Positions 1 through 10,909 of a DNA stretch of 64,000 nucleotides are shown here, piece after piece. Positions within the stretch are counted from its first letter, which is position 1. Each line of letters starts with the position of its first letter. A model generated the notes under the pieces. That model saw only the letters and a list, made by a program, of their open reading frames with translations, did no database searches and was not told the origin of the DNA. Both the position numbers and the translations under genes were made by a program. The DNA is from Cryptomeria japonica (lineage: Eukaryota; Streptophyta; Pinopsida; Cupressales; Cupressaceae): assembly GCF_030272615.1 (NCBI RefSeq), contig NC_081405.1:611999065-612063064 (forward strand), given 5' to 3'.

Positions 1-476
1 CCTGTATTTCTTCTTTGCCTTCCACTGAGGTTTTTGATATTTATTTGGTGTCTTCTTTGGGGGTAGACTGTGTTCATAGCCCAATCCTATTTTGTCTTTA
101 TAAAACTAGGAAGGAGGATCCAATGGTTTTGTGACACCTTCCCGATGCTTGCCGATAGGTCCTTTGCCAGTGTATCCCATTTGTTGCATGATCAAATGGC
201 CTTTTCCATATAGCTATGTTGGTATAGCGACTTCCATAGTAGCTACTCGAACTTCTCCTTAATTTTTGTATAGCCAACTAAGGATGTCCTTTTCTTCTGA
301 TTCATGTGCTAGTGTTCCTAGTTGAATAAACTTGCCATTAAACTTGGTGATGGGTTGTGTGCTTGATGTATTGATGTTGAAGGTAACCCATGAGATTTAG
401 GTGATATTGGCAAGTTGATTGAACACAAGGGTTCCAAAGAGTACTCTCCCATGCCTTGTTCTTTGTTTTTCATTTT
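1..476 (-). pseudogene. Gypsy coding sequence downstream of protease, fragmentary
   Basis: This stretch continues the outer Gypsy element beyond its protease towards the reverse transcriptase. No reading frame long enough to identify a domain survives on either strand. From its place in the element it is probably the linker between protease and RT; this is inferred from order, not from a motif. Confidence 0.4.
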
Positions 477-1550
477 CTATTTGAAATCCATAGATAAAGA
501 TTTAGGCTTTTCTTGCTGAAGATCTGGTGCTAAGGAAATTTGTTTTTCTCTATTATGTGGAACCAAACTGTCTCGGGCTGCCCCCATAGCATTACAATGT
601 TGAAAAGGGTTATGATCTGTTGATGTACAAATCTCATGTCCATTGTAGGGGAACTTAACACACTGGTGGTAAGTTGAGGGTACTACTTGCATTTCATGTA
701 TCCAAGGTCGACCCAATAAAATATTGTATGTGAGGTCTATGTCTAAGACTTGGCACATAGTATCCTTTTGTATCGGTCCTACTTGAATTGGCAACACCAC
801 TGTTCCTTTGGATGATATTTATTCATCAACATATGCTTTGATAGTGATCTTTTTGCATGGATCAATAGACTGCTTAGAGAAGCATAATGCACGGATAAGT
901 TTTAAGGTACAGATATTGAGTCCAGCTCCTCCATCTATTAATACTCTTTTAACTCGATGTTTGTAGACCAAGACTTCAATATGGAGTGGAGTATTGTGTG
1001 GATGGCTCAATGAAATATTATCTTGTTCAGAAAAGGTGAGATTATGAGGCCCTGTCATATGAGCCACCATGGCGTGGAATTTGTCAGTATCCAGATCATG
1101 GGGTACATTTGTTTCCAATAGTCCTTGTTCCAAGATGTCCTTGTGTTTTGATGAAAGTTTCAGTAACTCAAGTATAGATATTTGAGCAAGAGTTTTGTGC
1201 AGTTGACTGACCAGGTCATATTGAATATTGGGTATGGTATTTGCCTCTGACGTATGTCCCTTCAAGACATATTTTTGAGCTCTGGTGGTTACATTGATTG
1301 ATTCATGTTCGCGTTTGTCCTTGATTGTAATAACATTTACTTGATTGTCATCGGTTGATATATGATTGATGGTGTTATTGTATATGTGATTGATACGAGC
1401 TCCACGTGTATAATTTGAGGTCGAAGCTCCATCCTTGTTGTAGTTTGGAAGAGGATTCTTAAAGGCGCCATGGTCATCATTTGTCTTGAGACCATCGACT
1501 GTTAAATCGCCTCTATCAATCATGCCTTGAACAATGTTTTTCAGCCTCAT
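477..1550 (-). pseudogene. Gypsy retropepsin (aspartic protease) region, degenerate
   Basis: Two minus-strand open segments (1550-819 and 800-477) cover an aspartic protease of the Ty3/Gypsy type, which would cut the Gag-Pol polyprotein. The catalytic loop reads VLIDGGAGLNI near residue 205 of the first segment, so the usual D-S/T-G triad is D-G-G, a substitution expected to impair activity. The second segment holds the protease C-terminus with NILLGRPWIH, followed by PSTYHQCVKF, a block typical of plant Gypsy proteases. The first 150 residues of the upstream segment are a low-complexity linker from gag. The break between the segments (about 801-818) is a frame change. Confidence in the protease identity is high; function is presumed lost. 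Confidence 0.8.
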
Positions 1551-1998
1551 GCAATCATTTGTTTGATGTCCTTTATTTGGTAAAAATCACAAAAGTGTGA
1601 GTCATTCCACCAAGGTGGTTTGACTTGTGGTTCAAAGTTGTTTATTGCTGGTAAGGAAATAATTCTGTTTGCCAGGAGCTCTCTGAATGCAGACTCCAAT
1701 GATTGTCCTAATGGTGTGTAGACGCGTTTTGGAAAGTTGTCGGTGTTGCCTCGTGAGTTTGTATTAGGTCCTTGATTGGTGTTATTGTTTTGGGCATTGT
1801 TGGTGTTGTTTGTGTTAAGATGATCTTGATTGGTAGTTGGTGCATAAGTGTTAGTAGCTTGGTTAGCACCCTTTTGATTCTTGGTAGTCTAAGGATTTCT
1901 TGATAAAGCTAACACTGGTTGTTTTGACTTCACATCATTAGCTTCATTTCCTCCTTCATTTCTACTATTTTTGTTTCTAGTCCAGAACCTGGATTTGT

Positions 1999-3543
1999 CT
2001 AAGCTATTGTTGTTTTGGTTATTGTAATGGGATTGGATGAATTTGTTCCTTCTTTGAAGAATTTCAATGTTCCTTTCTTGACACATGTCTCCTCTACTTG
2101 GATGCCATTTTCAATCATTTTGGCAAAAGATAGTGTGCATTGGAGTTTGAGTATGTAACTCATCTTGCTATTCAAATTGTCGATGAAATTTTCCATCTTT
2201 TTCTTTTCAGGCACATCTCGAGGATATCTCAAGACCATTCATTGCCAACATTGAAGGAACACCATGAATGTTTCGTTGTTCTTCTGTTTGGTATTGCAGA
2301 CATCTAGCATGGTGATGGCATATTGAATGTTGTAGGAATATTGAGTGATAAATTTGTTGACTAATTCATCAAAGGATCTAACAGGAGGTGTGATTTTGGA
2401 TAACCATTCCATTGTTTTCCCTCCCAAGCTTCTTGGGAATAATCTCATTAAATAAGTATCATCATGGGCAAATTCTAGGCTCATGGTACAAAATTCCTAG
2501 ACATGATCACGTGGATCGCTTTTCCCATCATATTTGTCAAATTTGGGAATGTCTGAATTTGGGGGAAAAGGTACCATGTTTAACTTTCTGTCAAAAGGAT
2601 AAGGACAAATTTCATTCAAGGAATACCACACTGTTGATCCTTGTTGCATGTCTTGCATTTGTTTTTGCAGAATTTGCATTTGTTGTGTAAGAGCAACCAA
2701 GGGTGCATTTGTTTGCCAAGGGAAGAGTTCTTCCCTCTCATTATTTCTAGTTTGGAATGGCTTGTGTAGTGGTATGTTTTGCTCAGGGATGTTTTGCTCG
2801 GGTATGTTTTTCTCAGCTATGTTTTGCTCAGGGTCGCATGTGTCCTCTTCTCATTGTTGTTCTTGATAAGTATAGAGTCGAGACCTTGTTCTGAAAGTGT
2901 TTGTATCAAAGTCTTCAAGAATTTTAACTCCTTTGCTTGCAAGCATGAGTATGTATTTTTCTTTGTCAGCCTCTATGATTCTTTCCATAAGTCTTTGAAA
3001 TGAGACACTTTCTTGGCATTCCTGAAGGAGTTCTTTAGTGATCTTTGTGTCTTCTAGATTTGGATAGTCGAAGGGATTTGATAATCTTTGCCCCATACTG
3101 GACTCTGGTTGTGTTTCGCTTTGTTTGTTTCATTGAGAGCGAGTGATAGTAGGCATCTAATAGAAACTTTATGTGATGAAGGGAACGAATTCCTCTTCTG
3201 TGTTTTGTTCAGGAGTTGGCGGCTCTACTCGAGGTACGTTGTAAGTAATGCAAACGTTTGGGAAGAAAGCCAGATTGATTTTTCCTCCACAATTCAAGCT
3301 TTGGTTGAATGTCGCTTTTTGACATAATGCTCTACTCCTCAATGGTTCCTCATCAAATTCGTTTGTTTTATCTTGAAGATACAAGCGCATATGACGGAGG
3401 AATGTTCGATGAGATTTAAAGAGTTGGCGATTGATGTATAAAAACCTATTCTGTTTAGCAAGTTTGTGGGAACTAGGTTGTTGTTTCCTTAACTTGGTGT
3501 TGTGATAAATACTCTTTCTTCTCAGAATATGAGGATTAGTCAT
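1999..3543 (-). pseudogene. Gypsy Gag region, degenerate
   Basis: Minus-strand open pieces at 3543-3169, 3096-2851, 2700-2497, 2484-2239 and 2238-1999 together read as a retrotransposon Gag. Piece 2484-2239 has the capsid-like block LRMFPRSL-type sequence (YLMRLFPRSLGGKTMEWL) followed by SFDELVNKFITQYSYN, the hallmark of the plant retrotransposon gag domain. The N-terminal pieces are glutamine- and charge-rich (MVALTQQMQILQKQMQDMQQ), consistent with a coiled coil. In-frame stops near 2238 and 2496 and frame changes separate the pieces. No CCHC zinc knuckle is seen downstream, where the frame decays (1560-1998). The order gag then protease on the minus strand supports the element call. Confidence 0.75.
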
Positions 3544-5069
3544 GCATGGGTCATCAATGGTTTCCTTTGATTTGTTTTGGATTCAAGGTATCTTGTTTGG
3601 AAACTTAAGTCTACTTTTATCAAATGAAGGTTTAGATGCCCCCTCACGACAAAGTGCGTCAAATGCTATGGAATAAGAGCTTTCCCGATATGGAAACTCG
3701 ATTTGGCAACTTTAGTTTGAAACAAGTATGTTTTTGGGATAAAATCTGTTTGATTGGAGGACCTTTTGATGTGTGTGATGATGTTACCTGATTCTGATAG
3801 GAAAAATATGTTTATCTTTTGACTAGTTTTTGGATTTTGACAACTTTGTTCCAAGAAAATCTTGTTTTTGGAAGAGTTTTGATACTCTGATTTTGCATTT
3901 CTGCTTGATGGTTTTTTGGTGAGGAAAAATGGCTTCTTAGACTATTTTATAATTTTTCAAAAAAAAATTCAGTTTTGCTCTTTGTTTTCTCAGTTGTGGC
4001 TATGCGCTAAGCCAGAAACCCAATGCGCTACTGAATGTTGTTAATGCGCTAAAGAATGATCTCAACGCGCTAAGCTACCCTTTTGACGTGCTAATTCAGA
4101 CTGTTTACTTTTGATTTGTTTTTGAAAGCTATGCGCTAATATGTCCTACCAATGCGCTATCTTTTGACCTCAACGCGCTAAGTTGTTGCTCCAACGCGCT
4201 AGGATGTTTTCAGCAAGCGTTAAGGTTTGAACTGTTGAATGTTGGGATTGTTTATGCACTAGAATTCAGAACTGGTGTGGTATGTTGAAGCTTGTACGCG
4301 CTAAAAGATGGTTTCAAAGTGCTAAGTTGTTTCTCTTACGCGCTAAACTGCCCTGGTTGTTTTTTTCTTGGTGGTTTTTTTGTGATTTTTATTTTTTTCT
4401 CAACTCTGATGGATGATTTTTTGAAGTATAACATGAAAACACAACATAAAAGAGATAACCATTTTGCTTAATCTAAACAAAGAGAGTATATTCTGCGACG
4501 ATGTGTTCAAATCCCTAGTGTTTTAACAGGTTTTGATACAGATAATATAATTCAGTCGGACTCTTTATTCAAGGGTCATCGACAATACCATAGCCCACTA
4601 GTCTTGATACTCCGTCAGCTCAAACAGCCTTGTCACCCCCTAGCAGGTGCCCATTTTTTTGCCTTTCACCAGAAATTAACTCAAAGTGAATTGCTTCACA
4701 ATTAAGTAGTTATCTTGGGAGATATATGGTGAGTAATCTTGGGGGCGGATTCTTCCCCACCCTTGCACTATGATATTGTAAATGTCTAGATACTAACTCG
4801 CCTCAAAGTTTCTAATGCTAAGGTTCGTAATCAAGCTTCTTGTTCGGTCGTCAGTGATAAACTCCCTCAGGAGGCTTCCCAACCTTTAGAACAAAGGCTT
4901 TACGTATCATAAAGATACTGGGGGGAAGGCTAATCATTGCAAGCAACCATTGAAAGGGACTTTCGTCACCCTCCACTTTTGATTATAGTGGGTTGGAACA
5001 CTTGGTGTCAAAGTTATTTCCCACTTCGGTTGTTCCCCTCACACCGACCAAAGAATGGCTTTAAGAGTA
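3544..5069 (-). other. Leader (5' untranslated) segment of the outer Gypsy, left of the Copia insertion
   Basis: No convincing coding frame is present. On the minus strand this lies between the LTR and gag, so it is read as untranslated leader. It contains the GCGCTA-word array (4005-4345) and, at 4440-5069, unstructured sequence with no recognisable gene. The Copia at 5075 interrupts it; the continuation is at 12362-13471. Confidence 0.5.
4005..4345. repeat. Irregular array of GCGCTA-centred words
   Basis: The word GCGCTA or a one-base variant, usually preceded by AAT, CAAC or TAC and followed by A, recurs about a dozen times here at irregular spacing of roughly 15-35 bases (for example ATGCGCTAAG, CAACGCGCTAAG, TACGCGCTAAA). 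The intervening sequence is not conserved, so this is not a normal tandem satellite. The same word recurs at 13140-13380 and, weaker, at 47040-47350. Confidence 0.75.
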
Positions 5070-5074
5070 GTTAA
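5070..5074. repeat. Left target-site duplication of Copia 1 (GTTAA)
   Basis: GTTAA lies directly before the first TG of the left LTR and is repeated exactly at 12357-12361 directly after the final CA of the right LTR. Five bases is the usual Copia duplication length. Confidence 0.9.
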
Positions 5075-6511
5075 TGTTGGCATATGTGCAGAACTTTATG
5101 ATATTGTATGTTGTCATTGATGTCAATATGCTGAAGTATGAACCGGTATATTGAAGTAAGCAAATTGGCAAGAGAACCGGTATGATATTGTGAACCGATA
5201 TATGTGAAAAAGTGAAGCGATTTGTTGGAATGAGAACCAGTAAATGGGAAGTTTTGTATCGGGGTTTCATTTGGCATGACTACCGGTTGGTAGTCTCAGC
5301 TTCAGGGTTTCTGATTGATTCTTTCCAAGCCTATGTGATTCAACTAATGACATCTTGTGATGAGTTAGCATTGTAATGAAGATCAGATCATGTTGCCATG
5401 TCAGCCTTGTGCCTGCATGGAGATTGATCCTATCTACCTTGGGAATGTGCAAAGTCTCTCCAAACGGTGGAGAGTGCATGATGAGTTATCAACTTCCTGA
5501 AGTGACAAAGAATGAACGTTGGAGAACATCTTGAGATCTATTCAAGACTGTTGTATTCAACATAGTATGATTAACGGTCAAGATTGAACCGATTGAATTG
5601 TTAAACCTAAATGTTTAGGGTTTAGGGTTTATGCTACCGACCTATCTATTTCCTATAAGGTCGATGATGTTTTTCACTTTGAAGTTGTTGGGAAATGTTA
5701 TGTGTGTATCCAAGTGAAGAGATACCTAATTCTTGCCAGACCAGAGCAGTGTGTGGATACCTGCAGTGTGTGATTGCAGAAGCAAAGGAGCTAAAGTGGA
5801 TCTACCTTGGCATTGAGTGTTGTTATCAGATCAGTGTATTACCTATTGACTTCTAACCATTTCAGCAATTGGAAAATCCCTTAACCGGGTAGCTTTAACA
5901 GGCTTTTGTGTAAATCCTTTAACAGGGTGACTCAATTCAATGAGTTCTTGAAATCCTCTTGCAAGGTAACCTTTAACCGAGTATTTATCCATCCCTTAAC
6001 CAGGTGATCCCTGGGAGGATCGGTTCCTAACAGAACCTATTGTAAAGTCTTTAACCGAACTAGGCTCCTAACAAAGCGGTCTTCAGAAGAATTCAAAGAA
6101 CAGCTTGTGGGTATTCATTCCCACTGTGGGTTTTCCCAGTTGGGTTTCCAAGTGAAAATTCAGTGTGTCATGCGTGATGCTTTTCATGTGATGCTTTAAT
6201 ATTTTTTGTCAAGTGGTAATGCATGTTGGTTCAGTAGTCATTATATTTCTGATGATGTATTACTCACTTGCGTGTATGGATGAAGTGGAAATGAGATATT
6301 AGGTGTTGTAAATATCTAAGTGTTACCAGTTTATGCCTTTCACATTCTCACTGTGTCTTACCAGTTGTGTCCAAATTTAGACCAGTGATACTATTTACCA
6401 GTTAAGTACAATCTTTACAGACAAACTAGTTCAAGGAAATTTTTTGCCTATACTGATTCACCCCCCCTTCTCAGTACCGGTTTGGTACTAACTGTTCATC
6501 ATTATTCATCA
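5075..6511 (+). repeat. Copia 1 left (5') LTR
   Basis: Begins TGTTGGCATATGTGCAGAAC and ends TTATTCATCA; the same ends occur in 10910-12356. It would carry the promoter and polyadenylation signals. The second half contains an iterated CTTTAACCGGGT-type word (5870-6080), and 5614-5631 holds a short telomere-like TTTAGGG run that the right LTR lacks. Length is 1437 bases against 1447 for its partner. Confidence 0.93.
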
Positions 6512-6513
6512 AT

Positions 6514-6525
6514 TGGTATCGGAGC
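6514..6525 (+). promoter_or_regulatory. Copia 1 primer-binding site (initiator Met tRNA)
   Basis: TGGTATCGGAGC starts three bases after the left LTR. It matches the complement of the plant initiator methionine tRNA 3' end (TGGTATCAGAGC) with one mismatch, and would prime minus-strand DNA synthesis. Confidence 0.88.
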
Positions 6526-6582
6526 ATCCTCCAAGTCCTCTGTGTTGTAAGCTTAACCGCTTGAGGAAAAGATCCTACTCTA

Positions 6583-7265
6583 ATGATGAAGAGGGAAGGT
6601 CCAAAGTTCAATAGAGATAACTTTAAAATATGGAAGGACATAATGAAGATATACATCAAAAGCATGGGTGCTCAACACTGGAGCTATGTTGAGAATGCTT
6701 ATGTTATCTCTACCGGTACTCTCACCGATGATCAAAAGAGAGAGATTCAGGAGAATGGGCAAGTCATGGAAGCCCTAATCAGCAGTCTATCTGACATTGA
6801 CTTTATTGATGTTCGGGATAAAGACAATCCCAAAGAAGTATGGGATGCTCTGGAGAATATCTATGGTTGTGATGAGCATGTGAAACAAGCTAAGGAAGAG
6901 AGCCTTAGGGGAAGTTTGAAGACATGCGGATGGTTGAAGGAGAGACCATACAATGATATGAAATAAGAATCAAAACTGTTGTTGGAGACATCAAGAGTGT
7001 GGGAGGTAAAATAGATGATTCCACTATTGTTAGCAAAGTCTTGAGATCCTTGTTACCAATCTATGCAATAAGGGTTGTTGCTATTCAGGAGTTGAGGTCT
7101 ATAGACAAGAAAAAGGTATCCCTAGACTCCATCATTGCTAAGTTGACCGCATATGAGCTAAATAATTGTGATGGCATTATTCAGAAGATTGAATCAGCCT
7201 TTAGAGCATCTGTTGCACCATCTAGAAAGGGAAAAGAAGCTAGTACCAGTTGTGAACCAAGATAA
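6583..7265 (+). pseudogene. Copia 1 Gag, capsid part, broken
   Basis: Open pieces at 6583-6966 and 6999-7265 encode the N-terminal Gag typical of plant Copia elements: MMKREGPKFNRDNFKIW with the conserved aromatic context, an acidic/helical middle (VWDALENIYGCDEHVKQAKE) and the block KVLRSLLPIYAIRVVAIQEL. The protein would form the virus-like particle shell. A stop follows NDMK at 6964-6966, and the second piece ends at 7265 just before the nucleocapsid piece. The start ATG at 6583 is 57 bases after the primer site, as expected. A closely related Gag is encoded by Copia 2 at 28693-29436. Confidence 0.85.
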
Positions 7266-7274
7266 AGCAGAGAA

Positions 7275-7660
7275 ATGGATGATGAGGAGATCCTGATGGA
7301 ATTTGAAGCTCTTCTTGCCAAGAGACTTCCTAAGGGAACTGGTAAATACAGAGGTAAGTTCCCTTTGAAATGCTTTTCTTGCAATAGGATAGGACACATT
7401 GTTGTAAACTATCCTAATGGTGATAATAAGGACAAACTGGAGAAGTTCAAAAAGTTCAAAGGAGGAAACAGGAGAAATTATTTTGTAGCAGTTGATGAAG
7501 GTGTTATTGATGAGGAATCAGAAGATGAAGAAAGTGAAGACATTGTGTTTGTAGCAGTTAAGGAAGATGTGTCTGACAAGAAGGCTCTTGTCTCTCACTT
7601 TGATAATTCCAATGAGTGGATTATTGACAGTGGTTGTTCTCACCACATGATTGGTGACTG
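7275..7660 (+). pseudogene. Copia 1 nucleocapsid and protease start, broken
   Basis: The segment has a zinc knuckle CFSCNRIGHIVVNYP near residues 35-49 in which the last cysteine of the CCHC set is tyrosine, so metal binding is probably lost. It continues through an acidic spacer (about residues 70-105) to the Copia protease active site, WIIDSGCSHHM, near residues 114-124. A TGA stop at 7658-7660 interrupts just after HHMIGD. The related Copia 2 protein has the intact cysteine (CFSCNRIGHIASRCP), which shows that the change here is decay. Confidence 0.85.
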
Positions 7661-7670
7661 AAGTAATTTT

Positions 7671-8924
7671 TTGTCTCTGGAAGAGTATGATGGTGGTGTG
7701 GTCCGATTCGGTAATGATGCACCATGTATGGTAAAAGGCAGAGGGTCCATCTCTCTAAATGGAAAAAGTAGTGTTGATAATGTGTATTGGGTAGAAGGTC
7801 TCAGGCACAACCTTTTGAGTGTTGCCCAGCTGAATGATAGTGGACTCACTCTAGAATTCAAAGATGGAATGTACAAAATAAAAGGAGAGAGAGGTGAACT
7901 GATGGCCACCGGTGTGCAGACCAGAGGTAACTTATTTTAGTTTAATGCAAATATCAGTACATGTCTAATGGCTAAGTTTGATGATACCCGGATATGGCAT
8001 AGGAGACTCTTCCATGTAAACTTTGATAATATTGTGAAGGCAAGTAAGATCAAGGAAGTTAGAGGATTGCTTGTGCTGAGCAAATCAGAGAATCCTTTGT
8101 GCAGAGAGTGTCAACTGGGGAAAATGTCTTCCTCAACCTTCAAAGGTAAATCTTTCACTACAAACAATTTAATTGATCTTGTGAATACTGATTTGTGTGG
8201 TCCTATGAAAACTAGGAGTGTGCAGGGAGATAGGTACTTTATGATTCTCACTGATGACTTCTCAAGAATGATGTGGGTCACATTATTGAAAGACAAGTCT
8301 AAAGCTTTTGGAAATTTCAAAGCCTTCAGAGCATTGGTTGAAAAAGAAAGTGGTAAGAGAATCAAATTCCTTAGAGATCAAGGAGGTGAGTTCACTTCTA
8401 GTGAATTCAATAAGTATTGTGAAGAAAATGGCATCAAGAGGCAACTGTCTGCCCCCCGGACTCCACAATAGAATGGCTTAGCAGAAAGGAACAACCAGAC
8501 CGTAGTTGAGGTAGCCAGAACGATGTTGATTCAAGGGAAGGTTGACACCTTCTGGAGAGAAGCGGTGAGCACTGCAGTCTACACTATGAACCGGGTACTC
8601 ATCAAGAAAGGTAAGGATAAAACACCTTATGAGTATTGGATGGGTAAGACTCCTATAGTAAGCTACTTTAGAGTGTTTGGTAGAAAATGTTATATCAAGA
8701 GGAGTGAACATCAGAGCAAGTTTGATGCAAAATGTGATGAGGGAATATTCCTAGGGTATTCCACCAGGAGCAAAGCTCTCAAGTGTTTCAACAATAGGGC
8801 TCAGAGAATTTTTGAAAGTGTTAATGTTAGAGTTGATGAAATTTCTAAGAAACCTGAGGAAACCGGCAGTGAGCAAGTAGTAGATGAACCGGTTGTAACC
8901 TTCTGGGAACCGGTTGCAAAATAG
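7671..8924 (+). pseudogene. Copia 1 protease C-terminus and integrase, broken
   Basis: Segment 7671-7940 completes the protease (GVQTRGNLF at its end). Segment 7968-8471 has the pre-integrase HHCC zinc motif (IWHRRLFHVNFDNI then CRECQLGK) and the DDE core: first Asp in NTDLCGPM, second in FLRDQGGEFTS. The third acid lies in NGLAERNN after the TAG at 8469-8471. Segment 8523-8924 is the C-terminal half with TPYEYWMGKTP and FLGYSTRSKALKC. The domain would splice element DNA into the host. Stops at 7938, 8469 and 8922 and small frame gaps disable it. Confidence 0.88.
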
Positions 8925-9035
8925 CCTAGTACTAGTAACAGTGCTTCTACACTAGTAGATGTTGATGCTGATGAAGATGAGGATGAAGAAGAAAATCAAG
9001 AGGAAATAGCTAAGATCATTCCTAGGTATGTAAAG

Positions 9036-10667
9036 TTGAATAATGATCCAAAGCAGATCATAGGAGATAAGGATGCAGGAATTCTTACAAGAAGAAAGGT
9101 CAGAGAAAATTCTTGCATGATTTATGAATTTGAGCCTAAAACTTTTAAAGAGGCACATAAAGATGAAGACTGGATCAAAGCAATGGAAGAGGAACTTGAC
9201 CAGATGGAAAAGAATGGTACATAGTCTTTGGTACCCACACTTGAGTATAAAAATTTCATTGGCACCAAATGGGTTTTCAAGGATAAGCTAAATGAAGATG
9301 GCATAGTGGTAAGAAACAAAGCCAGACTGGCGTGTAAGGGATATGCTCAAGAAGAAGGAGAAGACTATGGAGAAACCTTTGCTCCAGTATCTAGATTGGA
9401 AGGAGTTTGTATGCTTCTTGCATATGCAGCCTTCAAGGGATTCAAAGTATATCAAATGGATGTAAAATCTGCATTCCTGAATGGAATACTTGAAGAGAAG
9501 GTGTATATAGAGCAACCAGATGGATTTTCCCTATCAGAAGACAGTGACATGGTGTGCAGGCTACATAAAGCCTTGTATGGATTGAAGTAGGCACCTAGAG
9601 CATGGTATGAACGCTTACACTCCCATCTTGTGAAGATTGGATTCGAAAGAACAAGTGAAGATAGTAATATTTATTTGAAGTCAGAAGGAGATCAGATTCT
9701 AATCTGTGAAGTATTTGTTGATGACATAATTTTTGGTGGAGATGACGAGATGAGTCATGATTTTGTAGATGAGATGAAGAAGGAATTTGAGATGTCACTT
9801 ATAGGGGAGATTAATTTCTTCATTGGACTACAGATTCAACAAATGAAAGATGGTATCTTTATCACTCAGTCCAAGTATGTCAAAGAGGTGTTGAAGACCT
9901 TTGGCATGGAAGACAGCAAACCAGTTGGTACACCAATGGTAACCGACTGCAAATTGTCAAAAGAAGATGACTCGGCATTGGTGAATGAGAAAGATTACCG
10001 ATCAATGATTGGTAAGTTGCACTATGTAGTACATAGCAGACTGGACATTGCACATGCAGTGGGCATTATTGCACGGTTCCAAAAAAGTCCAAGAGAATCC
10101 CACTTGGTAGCAGTCAAGCGGATTCTTAGATATCTGAAGGGAACTATTGACTATGGATTGTGGTATCCATACAGTAATAATTTCAACCTCAAAGTGTTTA
10201 CAGATGTTGATTGGGCTGGTGATGTGGATGACCAGAAGAGCACAACTGGTGGTGCATTCTTTCTTGGTGGTAGAGTAGTCTCATGGATGAGTAAGAAGCA
10301 GAGTTGTATTTCTCAGTCTATAGCAGAAGCGGAATATGTTGCAGCATTTATGAACTGCAACCAGACAATTTGGATGAAGCATGTATTAAGTGGCTTCAAA
10401 GTTCTTGTATTTGAATTGGTGAGTATATTCTGTGACAACACAAGTACAATCAATATTTCCAAGAATCTAGTTTTGCATGCTAGAACCAAGCACTTTGAGC
10501 TCAAGTATCATTTCTTCAGGGAGAAGGTTCAGAACAAAGAGGTTGTAGTGGAACATATTTCCAGTAAGGAGCAGCTAGCAGACACATTCACCAAGCCTCT
10601 ACCGAAGGCTTCATTTATCTATTTAAGAGGTGAATTAAGGGTGCTGACCCTTCAAGAGGTGAACTAA
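9036..10667 (+). pseudogene. Copia 1 reverse transcriptase and RNase H, broken by two stops
   Basis: Three consecutive open pieces (9036-9224, 9228-9590, 9630-10667) cover the [38 protein letters not shown], then FVDDIIFGG holding the catalytic aspartates. The last 345-residue piece runs into RNase H with VFTDVDWAGDVDD, QSIAEAEYVAAF and FCDNTSTINISKN, ending in HISSKEQLADTFTKPLP. TAG stops at 9222-9224 and 9588-9590 (the latter inside LYGLK-APRAWY) break the polyprotein, though the catalytic residues themselves survive. RT and RNase H would copy the genomic RNA into DNA in the particle. Confidence 0.92.
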
Positions 10668-10897
10668 AGGTGTGTGCTCCACATCAGTCAGGTATTGCAT
10701 TAATAAATCTTTTTCAGGATTGGTGTGTTGCAGGGCGCTACTCCTTAGGGGGAGCAGCATAGTGGAACATAGATGTTTGTGCCTCCACTTTGGCATTGTT
10801 ATCAAAGGGGGAGAAGATGTGAAGCGAAGAAGATATCTGTAGTATTGGGGAGAAGATGTGAAGCAGAGAGATATCTTTGTATATTGTCATCAATGCC
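10668..10897 (+). other. Copia 1 3' untranslated region
   Basis: Between the RNase H stop and the polypurine tract. It contains two near-repeats around GAAGATGTGAAGC (10812 and 10852) and two CAAAGGGGGAGA tracts (10804 and 10896); only the second abuts the LTR. Confidence 0.6.
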
Positions 10898-10909
10898 AAA
10901 GGGGGAGAT
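10898..10909 (+). promoter_or_regulatory. Copia 1 polypurine tract
   Basis: AAAGGGGGAGAT lies immediately before the TG of the right LTR, the position where plus-strand DNA synthesis is primed. Confidence 0.88.

Noticed and set aside
4005-4345. A CRISPR-like or satellite interpretation of the GCGCTA array
   Set aside because: The repeated word is only 6-10 bases and the spacing is irregular, so neither fits.
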